64,000 bases of DNA, from NCBI RefSeq assembly GCF_012396585.1, contig NZ_JAAXPR010000009.1, positions 1-64,000 on the forward strand, given 5' to 3'. The notes under the pieces were generated by a model, which was not told where the DNA came from, ran no database searches, and worked only from the letters and a program-made list of their open reading frames with translations. Shown here one piece after another: positions 35,812 to 45,065 of this stretch (position 1 is its first letter; each line of letters opens with the position of its first letter). Position numbers and translations under genes: made by a program. The DNA is from Streptococcus ovuberis (GTDB taxonomy: Bacteria > Bacillota > Bacilli > Lactobacillales > Streptococcaceae).

Positions 35812-36322
35812 GTGGCAAAAAAATAGAACGGTTTTATTATTTTTAGGCTTGTTCTTTGAACTCACTTGATTAGAAGCTAATAGGGCACTGGGTTTATATG
35901 GAGTATTCTAATGGTTTCCCTTTTAACCAAAATGAGCTTATCTTTCGTCTACAAACCCTTTACAGGCACTTCCAAAGACTATAAGGTTGCGACGGTCATT
36001 CCATCTTAATAACAAGGATGAGGATGGTTTGGTAGAGACCTTGGGAAGCACTCCGGCTCATCTACCCGATAGTTGCCATTTATATTGTCGATGATGGTAG
36101 TCCGGATTTATCTGGGTATGAGAAGAGTTCGGCTTATGCGGAGGATCCCCCCGATACCTGTCAAACTGTCATTGTCCGTGGTCTTGCGAAAAATGCTGGA
36201 AAGCGCCATGCCCAAGACTAGGCTGTCCGCCAATCGGATGCAGATGCCTTTTTTACCATTGATTCTGATTCGTATATCTATCCCAATGCGCTGGAAGAGT
36301 TGCTAAAAACTTTCAATAATCC
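35812..36322 (+). pseudogene. hasA: Hyaluronan synthase remnant
   Basis: From GTG 35812 the frame carries several stops but still reads SLSFVYKPFTGTSKDYKVATVIPS, close to the group A streptococcal HasA N-terminal region. After a frameshift near 36060 it continues YPIVAIYIVDDGSPD, VIVRG, GKRHAQ, then a stop, then SDADAFFTIDSDSYIYP and NALEELLKTFNNP. These are the GT2 nucleotide-sugar and DxD motifs of hyaluronan synthase. The C-terminal catalytic part and the membrane exit are gone. Glucan or chitin synthases fit much less well. Confidence 0.85.
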
Positions 36323-36453
36323 TCTTGTTAATAACTTAGTCTCTTTCAAGGACCAGGCAGACTTGATTATTGGCCAACCGTTGGCATAGTGAGTTGTCAG
36401 ATACCATTGACAAGGTCTATACTCGCGATATCTTTGAAATGGACTAAAAGCGT

Positions 36454-36484
36454 AACTGAGATGTTTTGTCTCAGTTATTTTTTT
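36454..36484 (+). terminator. Terminator before the GntR gene
   Basis: Perfect 8-bp arms (36454-36461, 36469-36476) with a TGTTTTG loop are followed by a long T run. It may be the old end of the hasA transcript. It overlaps the -35 box of the next promoter. Confidence 0.75.
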
Positions 36485-36494
36485 GTGGTATACT
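36466..36494 (+). promoter_or_regulatory. Promoter of the GntR gene
   Basis: TTGTCT (36466-36471) and TATACT (36489-36494) are 17 bp apart, with TG one base before the -10 box (extended -10). Confidence 0.65.
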
Positions 36495-36594
36495 GAAACC
36501 ATGATGAATGGGCGAAAAATGGAGGTTCAGTAGCTCAAGATCTCATCAGAGGATGTTTTACAGTACGATAAGCGAAAAGCAGGAAGGACTGGAT

Positions 36595-37293
36595 ATGATA
36601 CCAGCATATTTAAGGATTCACCACCAGATAAAAGATGACATCGATCAGGGAATTTGGAAGATTGGTCAACGGTTACCGAGTGAGCGCGATTTGGCAGATA
36701 CTTTTCAAGTTTCGCGGATGACCCTTCGACAAGCCATTACACTTTTGGTCGAAGAAGGCATTTTAGAACGTCGCATGGGTTCTGGGACTTATGTTGCTAG
36801 TAATCGAATTCAAGAAAGAATGCGCGGAACGACGAGTTTTACAGAGATTATTAAAGCGCAGGGAAAACTCCCTTCTAGCCAACTGTTGTCTTATCTGGAA
36901 GACAAGCCCAGTAAGAAGGAGCAAGCCCATCTCAATCTGAGGCATACTGATACTGTGGTTCGAATGGAACGGATTCGATTTGCGGATCAAGTTCCAGTTG
37001 TTTACGAGGTAGCTGTGGTGCCTAAGAAATTCATTGCAAACTTTGATAAAGAAGCAGTTGCCCAGCATTTTTTTCAGACCTTGATGGAACACGGCTTTAA
37101 GATTGGAAAAAGCCAGCAGACCATCTATGCTCGTTTGGCAGAAGAAAAGGTCGCTAAGTATTTAGAATTGGCGAAAGGACAGGCTATTTTGGGATTGACC
37201 CAGGTATCTTATTTAGAAGACGGGAGTCCTTTTGAGTATGTCAAGAGCCAATATGCAGGGGAACGGTTTGAATTTTACTTGGAGAATAATTAG
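36595..37293 (+). CDS. GntR-family regulator of the HutC/UTRA type
   Basis: The 232-residue protein has an N-terminal winged helix ([24 protein letters not shown]) and a C-terminal UTRA effector domain (residues about 85-225). ATG 36595 follows AGGAAGG; an earlier in-frame start at 36508 would add 29 unlike residues. The effector is unknown; members often bind sugar phosphates. It lies next to guaA, as in other streptococci, and is followed by ung after 17 bp. Confidence 0.85.
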   Translation: MIPAYLRIHHQIKDDIDQGIWKIGQRLPSERDLADTFQVSRMTLRQAITLLVEEGILERRMGSGTYVASNRIQERMRGTTSFTEIIKAQGKLPSSQLLSYLEDKPSKKEQAHLNLRHTDTVVRMERIRFADQVPVVYEVAVVPKKFIANFDKEAVAQHFFQTLMEHGFKIGKSQQTIYARLAEEKVAKYLELAKGQAILGLTQVSYLEDGSPFEYVKSQYAGERFEFYLENN

Positions 37294-37310
37294 AAGACAA
37301 GGAGCAAACA

Positions 37311-37967
37311 ATGGTGCAGCATTCTGTGTGGCATGAGCGGATCAAAGAACGGTTACCAGATCATTATTTTGCCAGAATCAATGGCTTTCTAAAACAGGTT
37401 TATGAGACTGGAACCGTTTATCCGCCTAAAGATAAGGTTTTTGCAGCCCTACAGCATACTTCTTTGGAGGCTGTTAAGGTGGTCATTTTAGGGCAGGACC
37501 CTTATCACGGTCCAGATCAAGCACAAGGTCTTTCTTTTTCAGTGCCGGACACCTTGCCAGCTCCGCCATCTTTGCAGAATATTTTAAAAGAGTTGAGTGA
37601 GGATATCGGTGTCAAAGAAACGCACGACCTGACACCTTGGGCAGATCAGGGAGTCCTCTTGCTCAATGCTTGTCTGACTGTTCCAGCTGGTCAGGCTAAT
37701 GGACATGCTGGCTTGATTTGGGAGCCGTTTACCGACGCGGCGATTCAGGTAGTAAACGATTTGGACCAGCCGGTTGTCTTCATCTTATGGGGATCCTATG
37801 CTCGAAAAAAGAAGGCCTTGATTACGAATCCTAAGCATCTGGTGCTGGAGTCGGCTCACCCTAGTCCTCTATCGGCCTACCGCGGTTTTTTTGGCAGTCG
37901 CCCTTTTTCAAGGACGAATGCATTTTTAATGGAAAATGGCAGAGCAGCCATTGATTGGTTGAGGTAA
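37311..37967 (+). CDS. ung: Uracil-DNA glycosylase, family 1
   Basis: Ung removes uracil from DNA. The 218-residue protein has the catalytic motif GQDPYHGP (61-68, Asp63 the base) and the C-terminal [13 protein letters not shown] loop with the catalytic His. AAGGAG precedes ATG 37311. The Nudix gene follows directly, a repair pairing usual in streptococci. Confidence 0.96.
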   Translation: MVQHSVWHERIKERLPDHYFARINGFLKQVYETGTVYPPKDKVFAALQHTSLEAVKVVILGQDPYHGPDQAQGLSFSVPDTLPAPPSLQNILKELSEDIGVKETHDLTPWADQGVLLLNACLTVPAGQANGHAGLIWEPFTDAAIQVVNDLDQPVVFILWGSYARKKKALITNPKHLVLESAHPSPLSAYRGFFGSRPFSRTNAFLMENGRAAIDWLR

Positions 37968-37969
37968 AA

Positions 37970-38443
37970 ATGGTAAAACTAGCAACGATTTGTTATGTGG
38001 ATAATGGAGAAGCTTTTTTGATGCTCCATCGGAATAAAAAAGAAAAAGATGTCCATGCCGGAAAATGGATTGGCGTGGGTGGAAAGTTTGAAGCAGGCGA
38101 AAGCCCTGAAGAATGTGCTAAGCGAGAAATTTTTGAAGAAACGGGACTGACAGCAACTAAGTTGGCATTGAAGGGAGTGATTACCTTTCCTGAATTCACT
38201 CCGGAAAATGATTGGTATACCTATGTTTTTAAGGTTACTGAGTTTGAGGGGGAGTTGACAGTTGATTGTCCAGAAGGTGATTTAGAATGGGTCCCTTACG
38301 ACCAGGTTTTGCTAAAACCGACCTGGGAAGGTGATTTGACATTCTTATCTTGGCTGTTAGAGGATAAGCCCTTCTTTTCAGCTAAGTTTTCCTATCAAAA
38401 CAACCTTCTCAAAGGTCAGAGTGTTATTTTTTATGAGCATTAG
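37970..38443 (+). CDS. mutX: Nudix hydrolase, MutT/MutX type
   Basis: The enzyme probably hydrolyses 8-oxo-dGTP. ATG 37970 follows GAGGT and gives 157 residues. The Nudix box spans residues 38-60 (GKFEAGESPEECAKRE, then EETGL). The place after ung matches the streptococcal ung-mutX pair. Confidence 0.88.
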   Translation: MVKLATICYVDNGEAFLMLHRNKKEKDVHAGKWIGVGGKFEAGESPEECAKREIFEETGLTATKLALKGVITFPEFTPENDWYTYVFKVTEFEGELTVDCPEGDLEWVPYDQVLLKPTWEGDLTFLSWLLEDKPFFSAKFSYQNNLLKGQSVIFYEH

Positions 38444-38460
38444 GCCAAAAGGAGACCGAA

Positions 38461-39036
38461 ATGACGTATGCGATTATTGCTGGCTTTGATGGAATGACAG
38501 ATCAAAAGGTTAGGCGGGTTTGGGAGGAGCTGGCCCAAGCTGGCATATCGGACTATGCGACCCAAATCCCAGATCGCCAACCCCATCTGACGCTAGCAAC
38601 TTATGGCGATATTGCTGAAATAGACCGGTTTTATGATGCCCTTCGGCAATTTGCTCAAGCTTCTGAGAGAGTTCCTATCCAGATTAGCAGTATAGGGTCC
38701 TTTTTCCAGTCTGGAACCCTTTATTGGGCACCTCGTCTGACTAAACAACTGGCAACCTTCCACCATCAGTTGCATATGCATTTAGCAGCTTATGAGACAA
38801 GTGACCATCCATCGCTGTATCGCCCAGATGTTTGGTTCCCTCATATTACCTTAGCCAATTATCTTAACAAGGAGCAACTTAGCCAAGCTTTTTTGCATTG
38901 TCAAGGAAATCACTCGTCATTTGAAGGGGAGATTACCTCTCTGACGGTGCTAGCTTTTTCAGAAGGACATGCTCCTCAGCGCATGTTAGCTGTTTCTTTG
39001 GGAAGCTTGGCTCATAAAAGAAAGGGATTACGTTGA
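38461..39036 (+). CDS. 2'-5' RNA ligase / 2H phosphoesterase family protein
   Basis: The 191-residue protein has two HxTx motifs, HLTL at His42 and HITL at His128, the paired catalytic histidines of the LigT-like 2H superfamily. It likely opens cyclic phosphodiesters; the RNA-ligase name is historical. The stop overlaps the rarD start. Confidence 0.82.
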   Translation: MTYAIIAGFDGMTDQKVRRVWEELAQAGISDYATQIPDRQPHLTLATYGDIAEIDRFYDALRQFAQASERVPIQISSIGSFFQSGTLYWAPRLTKQLATFHHQLHMHLAAYETSDHPSLYRPDVWFPHITLANYLNKEQLSQAFLHCQGNHSSFEGEITSLTVLAFSEGHAPQRMLAVSLGSLAHKRKGLR

Positions 39037-39947
39037 ATCAGACACGCAAAGGCCTGTTATTGGTCCTCATTTGTTACTTGCTTTGGGGGATTTTGTCTCT
39101 TTATTGGAAGGCATTAGGAAGGATTGACTCTTTTACAGTCTTTTCGTATCGCATTGTTTTCACTGTTTTGACCATGCTGCTTTATATGGTACTAGCTGGT
39201 AAACAAAGAGATTATCGTAAGCAATGGCAAGGTTTACGGCAGGATAAAAACGGTTTGAGAAGGATGGTTCTGGCCAGTGTAACGATAGCTATCAACTGGG
39301 GAGTCTACATCCAAGCAGTGAGCCACGGTCAAGCAGCTCAAGCAAGTTTGGGGTATTATATCATGCCCCTAGTATCCATTTGTCTATCTGTCATCGTTTT
39401 GAAAGAAAAGATTAGCTACTATGGGAAAATCGCCGTCCTGCTGGCTAGCTGTGGTGTAGCGCTCTTGCTTTTTCAATCAAGGCAATTGCCTATGGTTGCC
39501 TTGACTCTGGCAATCTCATTTGGATTTTATGGCCTGCTAAAGAAAGAAATAGAAGTCTCTAGCGACTTTGCGATGCTTTTTGAGGCCTCCTGTGTGTTAA
39601 TCTTTAGTCTACCTTACTTACTCATCAAAGGGGATGTATTCTGGTCTCACAGTCCCTTAGAAATGGCCCTGATAGCCCTATCAGGAGCTGTAACGGCAAT
39701 TCCTCTATTGCTTTTTGCAGAGGGCATCAAGCGTGCGCCATTAAATCTGGTTGGCTTTATCCAGTACGTCAACCCGACCATCCAATTACTTCTAGCTATT
39801 GGGTTATATGGTGAGGTGGTCAATGCCAAGGAATGGCCTGCCTTTCTGCTGATTTGGGGAGCGATTGGTGTTTTTGTCCTAGGACAACTAAAGGAGTTAA
39901 AGTCCGCTAAAATGGACCGTCAGTCCATAGAAATAGGGAGAAAGTGA
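39033..39947 (+). CDS. rarD: RarD/EamA-family membrane transporter
   Basis: The 304-residue protein has about ten membrane helices and starts KGLLLVLICYLLWGILSLYWKAL, the RarD signature. The EamA repeat includes RAPLNLVGFIQYVNPTIQLLLAI. Substrate unknown. The next gene starts two bases after the stop. Confidence 0.85.
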   Translation: MNQTRKGLLLVLICYLLWGILSLYWKALGRIDSFTVFSYRIVFTVLTMLLYMVLAGKQRDYRKQWQGLRQDKNGLRRMVLASVTIAINWGVYIQAVSHGQAAQASLGYYIMPLVSICLSVIVLKEKISYYGKIAVLLASCGVALLLFQSRQLPMVALTLAISFGFYGLLKKEIEVSSDFAMLFEASCVLIFSLPYLLIKGDVFWSHSPLEMALIALSGAVTAIPLLLFAEGIKRAPLNLVGFIQYVNPTIQLLLAIGLYGEVVNAKEWPAFLLIWGAIGVFVLGQLKELKSAKMDRQSIEIGRK

Positions 39948-39948
39948 T

Positions 39949-40302
39949 ATGTTGAGCATCCAAGATTTACAAGAGTACCTGGCAGGCCATTATAGCCAGC
40001 ACGGACAAGAACAAGGGCTTTTTATGAAACTGGTTGAAGAAATGGGAGAAGTGGCGGAAATTCTTAATCAGCGTGCAGGCCGAAAAGCGAAAGAGCAGAT
40101 AGATTTGGATAAAGAACTTGCGACGGAATTAGCGGATATGCTTCACTATATTGTCGCTATTGCAGCTATTAATGGCTTGGACCTTTCGCAAACCGTTCTA
40201 GAAAAAGACAAGCAAGCAGCGCTAAAATACAACCATGAGGTTGACTTGGAAGCATTTTTAGAACGAAAAGAAAGGAAAAACCATGCCCGTCAGCAAACCT
40301 AA
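39949..40302 (+). CDS. MazG-like nucleotide pyrophosphohydrolase
   Basis: The 117-residue all-helical protein has the metal-binding pattern KLVEEMGEVAEIL and KELATELADMLHYI (EExxE and ExxD). Such single-domain enzymes hydrolyse nucleoside triphosphates. It overlaps the following gene by 20 bases. Confidence 0.8.
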   Translation: MLSIQDLQEYLAGHYSQHGQEQGLFMKLVEEMGEVAEILNQRAGRKAKEQIDLDKELATELADMLHYIVAIAAINGLDLSQTVLEKDKQAALKYNHEVDLEAFLERKERKNHARQQT

Positions 40303-40939
40303 AAGGAGAATTGGCAAGAGCGTTAAGTCTCCGAAAAAGAAGTACCGTCTGAAGCATGCTCCCAAGACAAAGGTTAAACGTTACGGGCTGTTCGTTGGTC
40401 TTATGCTTTTTTTCCTGCTTGCCGTTCAGCAATGGCGTCTGAGAACAGAACAGGCAGCCTTTGAACGGGCTGATCGGTCTGCTTTTATTGAAATAGTTGG
40501 TACCACTGCCAAAGAGTTAGCAGATGCGCATGATCTCTACGCCTCTGTCATGGTGGCTCAGGCCATTTTAGAGAGCGATTGGGGGCAAAGTCAGCTGAGT
40601 AAAGAAGCCAACAATCTCTTTGGGATAAAGGGAGACTACTATGGGCAGTCCTACCAAATCGAAACAGCAGAGGACGATGGGACAGGTAAACTCTATACGA
40701 TTGTGGCTAAATTCCGACGGTATCCTACCTATCATACCTCACTCAAGGACAATGCCGTACTTCTTAGCAAAGGCCTGATAGGAGCTCCTGATTTTTATGC
40801 AGGTGCCTGGCGGAGTAAGACCCAGTCTTATCGAGAGGCAACTGCTTATCTCCAAGGACGCTATGCCACCGATACGAGCTACGCCACTAAGCTCAATGAG
40901 CTCATTGAGCAATATGATTTAACGCGGTTTGATCACTAG
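40283..40939 (+). CDS. Membrane-anchored N-acetylglucosaminidase (GH73)
   Basis: The 218-residue protein starts with a Lys/Arg-rich cytoplasmic stretch and one membrane segment (about 34-50). A GH73 domain follows. The catalytic Glu is in MVAQAILESDWGQSQLS, with NNLFGIKGDYYG and FRRYPTYHTSLKDNAVLL. It probably cleaves peptidoglycan at the cell surface. Confidence 0.88.
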   Translation: MPVSKPKRRIGKSVKSPKKKYRLKHAPKTKVKRYGLFVGLMLFFLLAVQQWRLRTEQAAFERADRSAFIEIVGTTAKELADAHDLYASVMVAQAILESDWGQSQLSKEANNLFGIKGDYYGQSYQIETAEDDGTGKLYTIVAKFRRYPTYHTSLKDNAVLLSKGLIGAPDFYAGAWRSKTQSYREATAYLQGRYATDTSYATKLNELIEQYDLTRFDH

Positions 40940-41000
40940 TTTGTAACAGGACGGTACTCTAAGTAATCAGGCTATATGCTTTATCCCCTACATTTTTTAA

Positions 41001-41159
41001 AAGTTCTCTGGAAAGCTTATTGACGGAAGCAGTGTCTATTACTGGAAAAACGAAGATGCTTATGCATCTCAGTTATCCCCGTTTGGCTTGGCCGATTCCA
41101 CAAGGTCTACTACTAACGCTGTCCTTGATTGGACTGCAAGGTTCAGGAGTACCGAATAG
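41001..41159 (+). pseudogene. Unrecognised coding remnant
   Basis: A 52-codon frame without a start reads GKLIDGSSVYYWKNEDAYAS, then LSPFGLADS and NAVLDWTARF before TAG. Composition is protein-like. The family is not recognised; a decayed cell-wall or phage gene is possible. Confidence 0.25.
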
Positions 41160-41201
41160 CAAGAGGGCGTTTCAGACAAGCTTGTCTATTTCTATGCAAA
41201 A

Positions 41202-41235
41202 AAATAAACGGCAACCACCGTTTATTTCTTTTTTT
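41202..41235. terminator. Bidirectional terminator at the plsY 3' end
   Basis: Perfect 10-bp arms (41202-41211, 41218-41227) are flanked by A and T runs. The hairpin overlaps the plsY stop codon and also faces the genes to the left. Confidence 0.8.
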
Positions 41236-41857
41236 GTTTGGTCAGATTCAACCCCCAAGGGACGAGATTTTCAGTTTTGGTTCGGATCCGTTTTATATTA
41301 TCGCGATGCCTAAAGATGACGATGCTTGCGACACTGATGACGATCGTGACGAGAACCCAGTCGCCTTTGGGTAAGAGAAAGCCAAGCTGAGGAAATAGAA
41401 GTACCGTTATAATAGCTGCAATAGCAGCTACTATGCTTGACATGGAAATCATTGATGTGAAGTAGAGCGTTGTGGCAAAAATAACAACTAGGAAGAGACA
41501 GTAGAGCGGGATGAACCCCATCAACATGCCGGCACTCGTCGCGACAGCCTTGCCACCTCTAAATTGGGCAAAAATTGGGAACGTATGGCCGATAACAGCT
41601 AACAGACCAAAAACGAGCGGTGAAACCCCTGAGAGCCCAAAGAGACTAGGAAGAAGGGTGGCAATAGTCCCTTTTAAAAAATCGAACAGAAAAACAACAA
41701 TACCTGCCTTTTTCCCCAGAATACGAAAGGTATTGGTTGTTCCGGTATTGCCTGAACCATAATCACGCAAGTTTTTTTGGAAGAACACTTGTCCAATCCA
41801 GAGACCAGAAGGAATGGAGCCTAAAAGATAGGCTAAAATAAGAGCTATAATCATCAT
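41222..41857 (-). CDS. plsY: Acyl-phosphate glycerol-3-phosphate acyltransferase
   Basis: PlsY makes lysophosphatidic acid from acyl-phosphate. The 211-residue membrane protein has the [27 protein letters not shown] and [18 protein letters not shown] motifs of the family. The start codon lies only 6 bp after an extended -10 box and has no clear ribosome site. It is divergent from parE. Confidence 0.94.
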   Translation of the reverse strand: MMIIALILAYLLGSIPSGLWIGQVFFQKNLRDYGSGNTGTTNTFRILGKKAGIVVFLFDFLKGTIATLLPSLFGLSGVSPLVFGLLAVIGHTFPIFAQFRGGKAVATSAGMLMGFIPLYCLFLVVIFATTLYFTSMISMSSIVAAIAAIITVLLFPQLGFLLPKGDWVLVTIVISVASIVIFRHRDNIKRIRTKTENLVPWGLNLTKQKKK

Positions 41858-41863
41858 AAGCTC

Positions 41864-41872
41864 ATTATAGCA
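41864..41872 (-). promoter_or_regulatory. Extended -10 promoter of plsY
   Basis: On the minus strand TGC-TATAAT ends six bases before ATG. Transcription would then start at or next to the start codon. No -35 box is seen. Confidence 0.55.
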
Positions 41873-41903
41873 TAGGTACTCGCTTAATCACTAGCGAAAA
41901 CTT

Positions 41904-41932
41904 TTGCAAAATTTTTTAAAAACCTGTAATAT
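41904..41932 (+). promoter_or_regulatory. parE promoter
   Basis: TTGCAA (41904-41909) and TAATAT (41927-41932) are 17 bp apart; GGAGG at about 41951 precedes ATG 41962. Confidence 0.6.
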
Positions 41933-41961
41933 AGTAGAGATGACAAGTTTGGAGGTCATAG

Positions 41962-43905
41962 ATGTCTAAGAAAGAGATTACGATTAATAATTACGGCGAT
42001 GACGCCATTCAGGTGCTGGAAGGACTAGATGCAGTCAGAAAGCGGCCGGGCATGTACATCGGCTCGACCGATGGTGTGGGGCTTCACCACCTGGTCTGGG
42101 AGATTGTGGACAATGCGGTCGACGAGGCCTTGTCAGGTTTTGGGGACAAGATCAGTGTGACCTTAAATACCGATGGCTCGGTGACAGTGGCAGACAGTGG
42201 GCGGGGCATGCCCGTTGGTCTTCACGCCATAGGGATTCCGACGGTTGAGGTTATCTTTACCGTTCTCCACGCAGGGGGCAAGTTCGGTCAGGGAGGCTAC
42301 AAGACCTCTGGTGGTCTTCACGGGGTTGGCTCGTCTGTTGTCAATGCCCTCTCCAGCTGGTTAGAGGTGGAGATTACCCGTGAGGGGAGCGTCTATCGCC
42401 AGCGCTTTGAGGACGGGGGCAAGCCCGTGACCACGCTTGAAAAAGTCGGCACCGCTCCTAAGTCCAAGTCTGGTACGACCGTTCGTTTCCTGCCTGACCC
42501 ACGGATTTTTTCCACGGTTGAGTTTAAGTATGGGACAATCGCAGAGCGCTTAAAAGAGTCTGCCTTTCTCCTCAAAAATGTCACCATGACCCTGCTGGAT
42601 CAGCGGTCTGGAGAAGAAGCTAGCTTCCACTATGAAAATGGGGTGCAGGATTTTGTCGCCTATCTCAATGAAGATAAGGAAACCTTGACCCCCATTATCG
42701 CCTTTACAGGAGAGGAGCAGGAGTTTCAGGTGGACATCGCCATGCAGTACAACGATGGCTTTTCTGACAATATCCTCTCCTTTGTCAACAATGTTCGCAC
42801 CAAAGACGGCGGTACGCACGAGACAGGGTTTAAGACTGCCATTACCAAGAGCCTCAATGACTATGCGCGAAAAACAGGGCTTTTGAAAGAAAAGGACAAG
42901 AACTTAGAGGGGTCTGACTACCGTGAGGGCTTGTCAGCGGTCCTATCCATCCTTGTTCCCGAAGCCCATCTCCAGTTTGAAGGGCAGACCAAGGATAAGT
43001 TGGGCAGCCCCCTTGCTCGTCCTATTGTCGATAGCATTGTCAGCGAGAAATTGACCTTTTTCCTCATGGAGAATGGCGAAACGGCCAGCAACCTCATCCG
43101 CAAGGCCATTCGTGCCAGAGATGCTAGAGAAGCAGCTAGAAAGGCGCGTGATGATGCCAGAAGTGGCAAGAAAAACAAGAAAGACAAGGGGCTGCTATCT
43201 GGTAAGCTGACCCCAGCCCAGTCTAAAAACGCTCAGAAAAATGAGCTTTATCTGGTCGAGGGAGACTCAGCGGGCGGTTCTGCCAAGCAAGGCCGTGACC
43301 GCAAGTTTCAAGCGATTTTACCCCTACGAGGCAAGGTTATCAATACCGAAAAGTCCAAGATGAGCGACATCCTCAAAAACGAGGAAATCAACACCATGAT
43401 TTATACGATTGGAGCTGGTGTTGGGGCGGATTTCAATATCGCTGACATCAACTACGATAAGATTATTATCATGACCGATGCGGATACAGATGGTGCCCAT
43501 ATCCAAACCCTACTCTTAACCTTTTTCTACCGCTACATGCGTCCTCTGGTCGAGGCGGGGCATGTCTACATTGCGCTGCCGCCACTCTATAAGATGAGCA
43601 AAGGCAAAGGAAAAACCGAAAAAATCGCCTATGCTTGGACGGACGGTGAGCTGGAGGACTTGCGAAAAGAGTTTGGGAAAGGGGCTCTTCTCCAACGCTA
43701 CAAGGGACTAGGAGAAATGAATGCCGACCAGCTCTGGGAGACTACCATGAACCCTGAGACCCGCACCCTCATTCAGGTCACCATTGATGACCTAGCGCGT
43801 GCCGAGCGCCGCGTCTCCACCCTCATGGGCGATAAGGTCGAACCACGACGTAAATGGATTGAGGAGAATGTGCGATTTAGCTTGGAAGAGAATGGAGTGT
43901 TTTAG
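41962..43905 (+). CDS. parE: DNA topoisomerase IV subunit B
   Basis: ParE supplies the ATPase and TOPRIM parts of topoisomerase IV, which separates replicated chromosomes. The 647-residue length equals that of streptococcal ParE. It has the GHKL ATPase motif EIVDNAVDEAL, GGLHGVGSSVVNALS, and TOPRIM motifs EGDSAGGSAKQGRD and TDADTDGAHI. GyrB is distinguished by length and by parC downstream. Three extra genes separate it from parC. Confidence 0.95.
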   Translation: MSKKEITINNYGDDAIQVLEGLDAVRKRPGMYIGSTDGVGLHHLVWEIVDNAVDEALSGFGDKISVTLNTDGSVTVADSGRGMPVGLHAIGIPTVEVIFTVLHAGGKFGQGGYKTSGGLHGVGSSVVNALSSWLEVEITREGSVYRQRFEDGGKPVTTLEKVGTAPKSKSGTTVRFLPDPRIFSTVEFKYGTIAERLKESAFLLKNVTMTLLDQRSGEEASFHYENGVQDFVAYLNEDKETLTPIIAFTGEEQEFQVDIAMQYNDGFSDNILSFVNNVRTKDGGTHETGFKTAITKSLNDYARKTGLLKEKDKNLEGSDYREGLSAVLSILVPEAHLQFEGQTKDKLGSPLARPIVDSIVSEKLTFFLMENGETASNLIRKAIRARDAREAARKARDDARSGKKNKKDKGLLSGKLTPAQSKNAQKNELYLVEGDSAGGSAKQGRDRKFQAILPLRGKVINTEKSKMSDILKNEEINTMIYTIGAGVGADFNIADINYDKIIIMTDADTDGAHIQTLLLTFFYRYMRPLVEAGHVYIALPPLYKMSKGKGKTEKIAYAWTDGELEDLRKEFGKGALLQRYKGLGEMNADQLWETTMNPETRTLIQVTIDDLARAERRVSTLMGDKVEPRRKWIEENVRFSLEENGVF

Positions 43906-43915
43906 GAGAGGAGAT

Positions 43916-44023
43916 ATGGGGAGAAAATGGTATGATGACATTTATACCTCAACCCTATTTGTTATTCTGAGTTTAGAAGAATCTCGGATTCTTTCGAACC
44001 TTGACGAGTTGAAAAAATCTTAA
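43916..44023 (+). CDS. Possible 35-residue protein between parE and fic
   Basis: ATG 43916 follows AGGAGAGGAG and encodes MGRKWYDDIYTSTLFVILSL, ending in DELKKS. No family recognised. It could be a partner of the following Fic protein, although that one carries its own inhibitory motif, or a remnant. Confidence 0.35.
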   Translation: MGRKWYDDIYTSTLFVILSLEESRILSNLDELKKS

Positions 44024-44050
44024 GTTAATTAAATAGTGTATGGAGGCTTT

Positions 44051-44653
44051 ATGGTCCTAGAAAACAAACTCGGTCTGACCAATAGTGCGGACTTGGCTCG
44101 TCAGGAGGAATTGCTCAGCAAGCAGGCCGCCAAAAACCTTTTTGATAGTGGCCAACTGTTTAAGATTGAAGTTGGCACTTTTGAGGGCTTGTCTGCCATC
44201 CACAAGGCACTCTTTTCGGACCTCTACGACTTCCCTGGAAAGATCCGTGATGTCAACATTGCAAAAGATAACTTCCAGTTTGCTCCTCGGATATTTCTTG
44301 AGCAGTCCTTGGCCTATATTGACAAACTCCCTCATCAGACTTTCGACGAGATTGTGGACAAGTACGCCGACATGAATGTTGCCCATCCTTTTCGTGAGGG
44401 CCATGGCAGAGCGATGAGGTTGTGGCTGGACTGTCTGCTACGAGTTAGTCTGGGACAGGTTGTTGATTGGAATAGAATTGATAAGGACGAGTATTTCAAT
44501 GCCATGGTCAGAAGTCATGTCTCAACTAGTGAGCTTAAATATCTCTTGCTCAAGGCTCTGACAGACGATTTAAGCCAACAAACCTTTTTCAAAGGTCTAG
44601 ACACTTCCTACTACTATGAAGGCTACACCTTGTTTAAGACAGAAGACTTATAG
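44051..44653 (+). CDS. Fic-domain adenylyltransferase with C-terminal inhibitory motif (class III-like)
   Basis: Fic enzymes transfer AMP to a hydroxyl side chain. From ATG 44051 (after TGGAGG) the protein has 200 residues. The active-site motif is HPFREGHGR (112-120), with His in place of the usual Asn of HPFxxGNGR. Near the C terminus SYYYEG (186-191) fits the (S/T)xxxE(G/N) inhibitory helix that blocks ATP in self-inhibited Fic proteins such as NmFic. Gyrase and topoisomerase IV are known targets of some Fic proteins, which makes the place between parE and parC notable. An in-frame start five codons upstream is less likely. Confidence 0.85.
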   Translation: MVLENKLGLTNSADLARQEELLSKQAAKNLFDSGQLFKIEVGTFEGLSAIHKALFSDLYDFPGKIRDVNIAKDNFQFAPRIFLEQSLAYIDKLPHQTFDEIVDKYADMNVAHPFREGHGRAMRLWLDCLLRVSLGQVVDWNRIDKDEYFNAMVRSHVSTSELKYLLLKALTDDLSQQTFFKGLDTSYYYEGYTLFKTEDL

Positions 44654-44663
44654 GAGAAACCTC

Positions 44664-45065
44664 ATGAAAGCAAAACTATCAAAAACAGAAGCTCTCCAGC
44701 AGTTGCAAAATCGCTACAAAAAGGCAGAAGAGTTGCTCAAAGATGATGCTAAAATGGAACCTTTTTTGGAGAAATTGGAGAAGAAACTCAAGAGGATTCC
44801 TTTTGTCAGTCAGGAAATCAAATCGATTCCGATTTTGATTAGCATGGTAAGAAGTTACTGGAAAGGTGATTACAAGGCTGTGCCGACCAAGTCGATTATT
44901 GCTATCATCAGTGCTTTGATTTACTTCCTATCACCGCTTGATGTCGTGCCGGACTTCATTCCTTTCTTGGGGCAAATGGATGATGCTCTCGTTATCGCCA
45001 CCGTCTGGAAACAAGTCCATAAGGACATTGAGAAGTACAGGGAGTGGAAGAGGGGGAGAAAGTAG
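44664..45065 (+). CDS. DUF1232 (YkvA-like) membrane protein
   Basis: The 133-residue protein (ATG 44664 after AGGAGA) has a charged, helical N terminus. The DUF1232 hairpin follows in IIAIISALIYFLSPLDVVPD and FIPFLGQMDDALVI. Function unknown. The stop touches the next start. Confidence 0.8.
   Translation: MKAKLSKTEALQQLQNRYKKAEELLKDDAKMEPFLEKLEKKLKRIPFVSQEIKSIPILISMVRSYWKGDYKAVPTKSIIAIISALIYFLSPLDVVPDFIPFLGQMDDALVIATVWKQVHKDIEKYREWKRGRK

Noticed and set aside
36073..36306. 77-codon open frame upstream of the GntR gene
   Set aside because: It is a shadow frame of the hasA remnant, whose true frame shows the HasA motifs.
43799..43915. Longer form of the small protein after parE
   Set aside because: The extension lies entirely inside parE in another frame and lacks a ribosome site.
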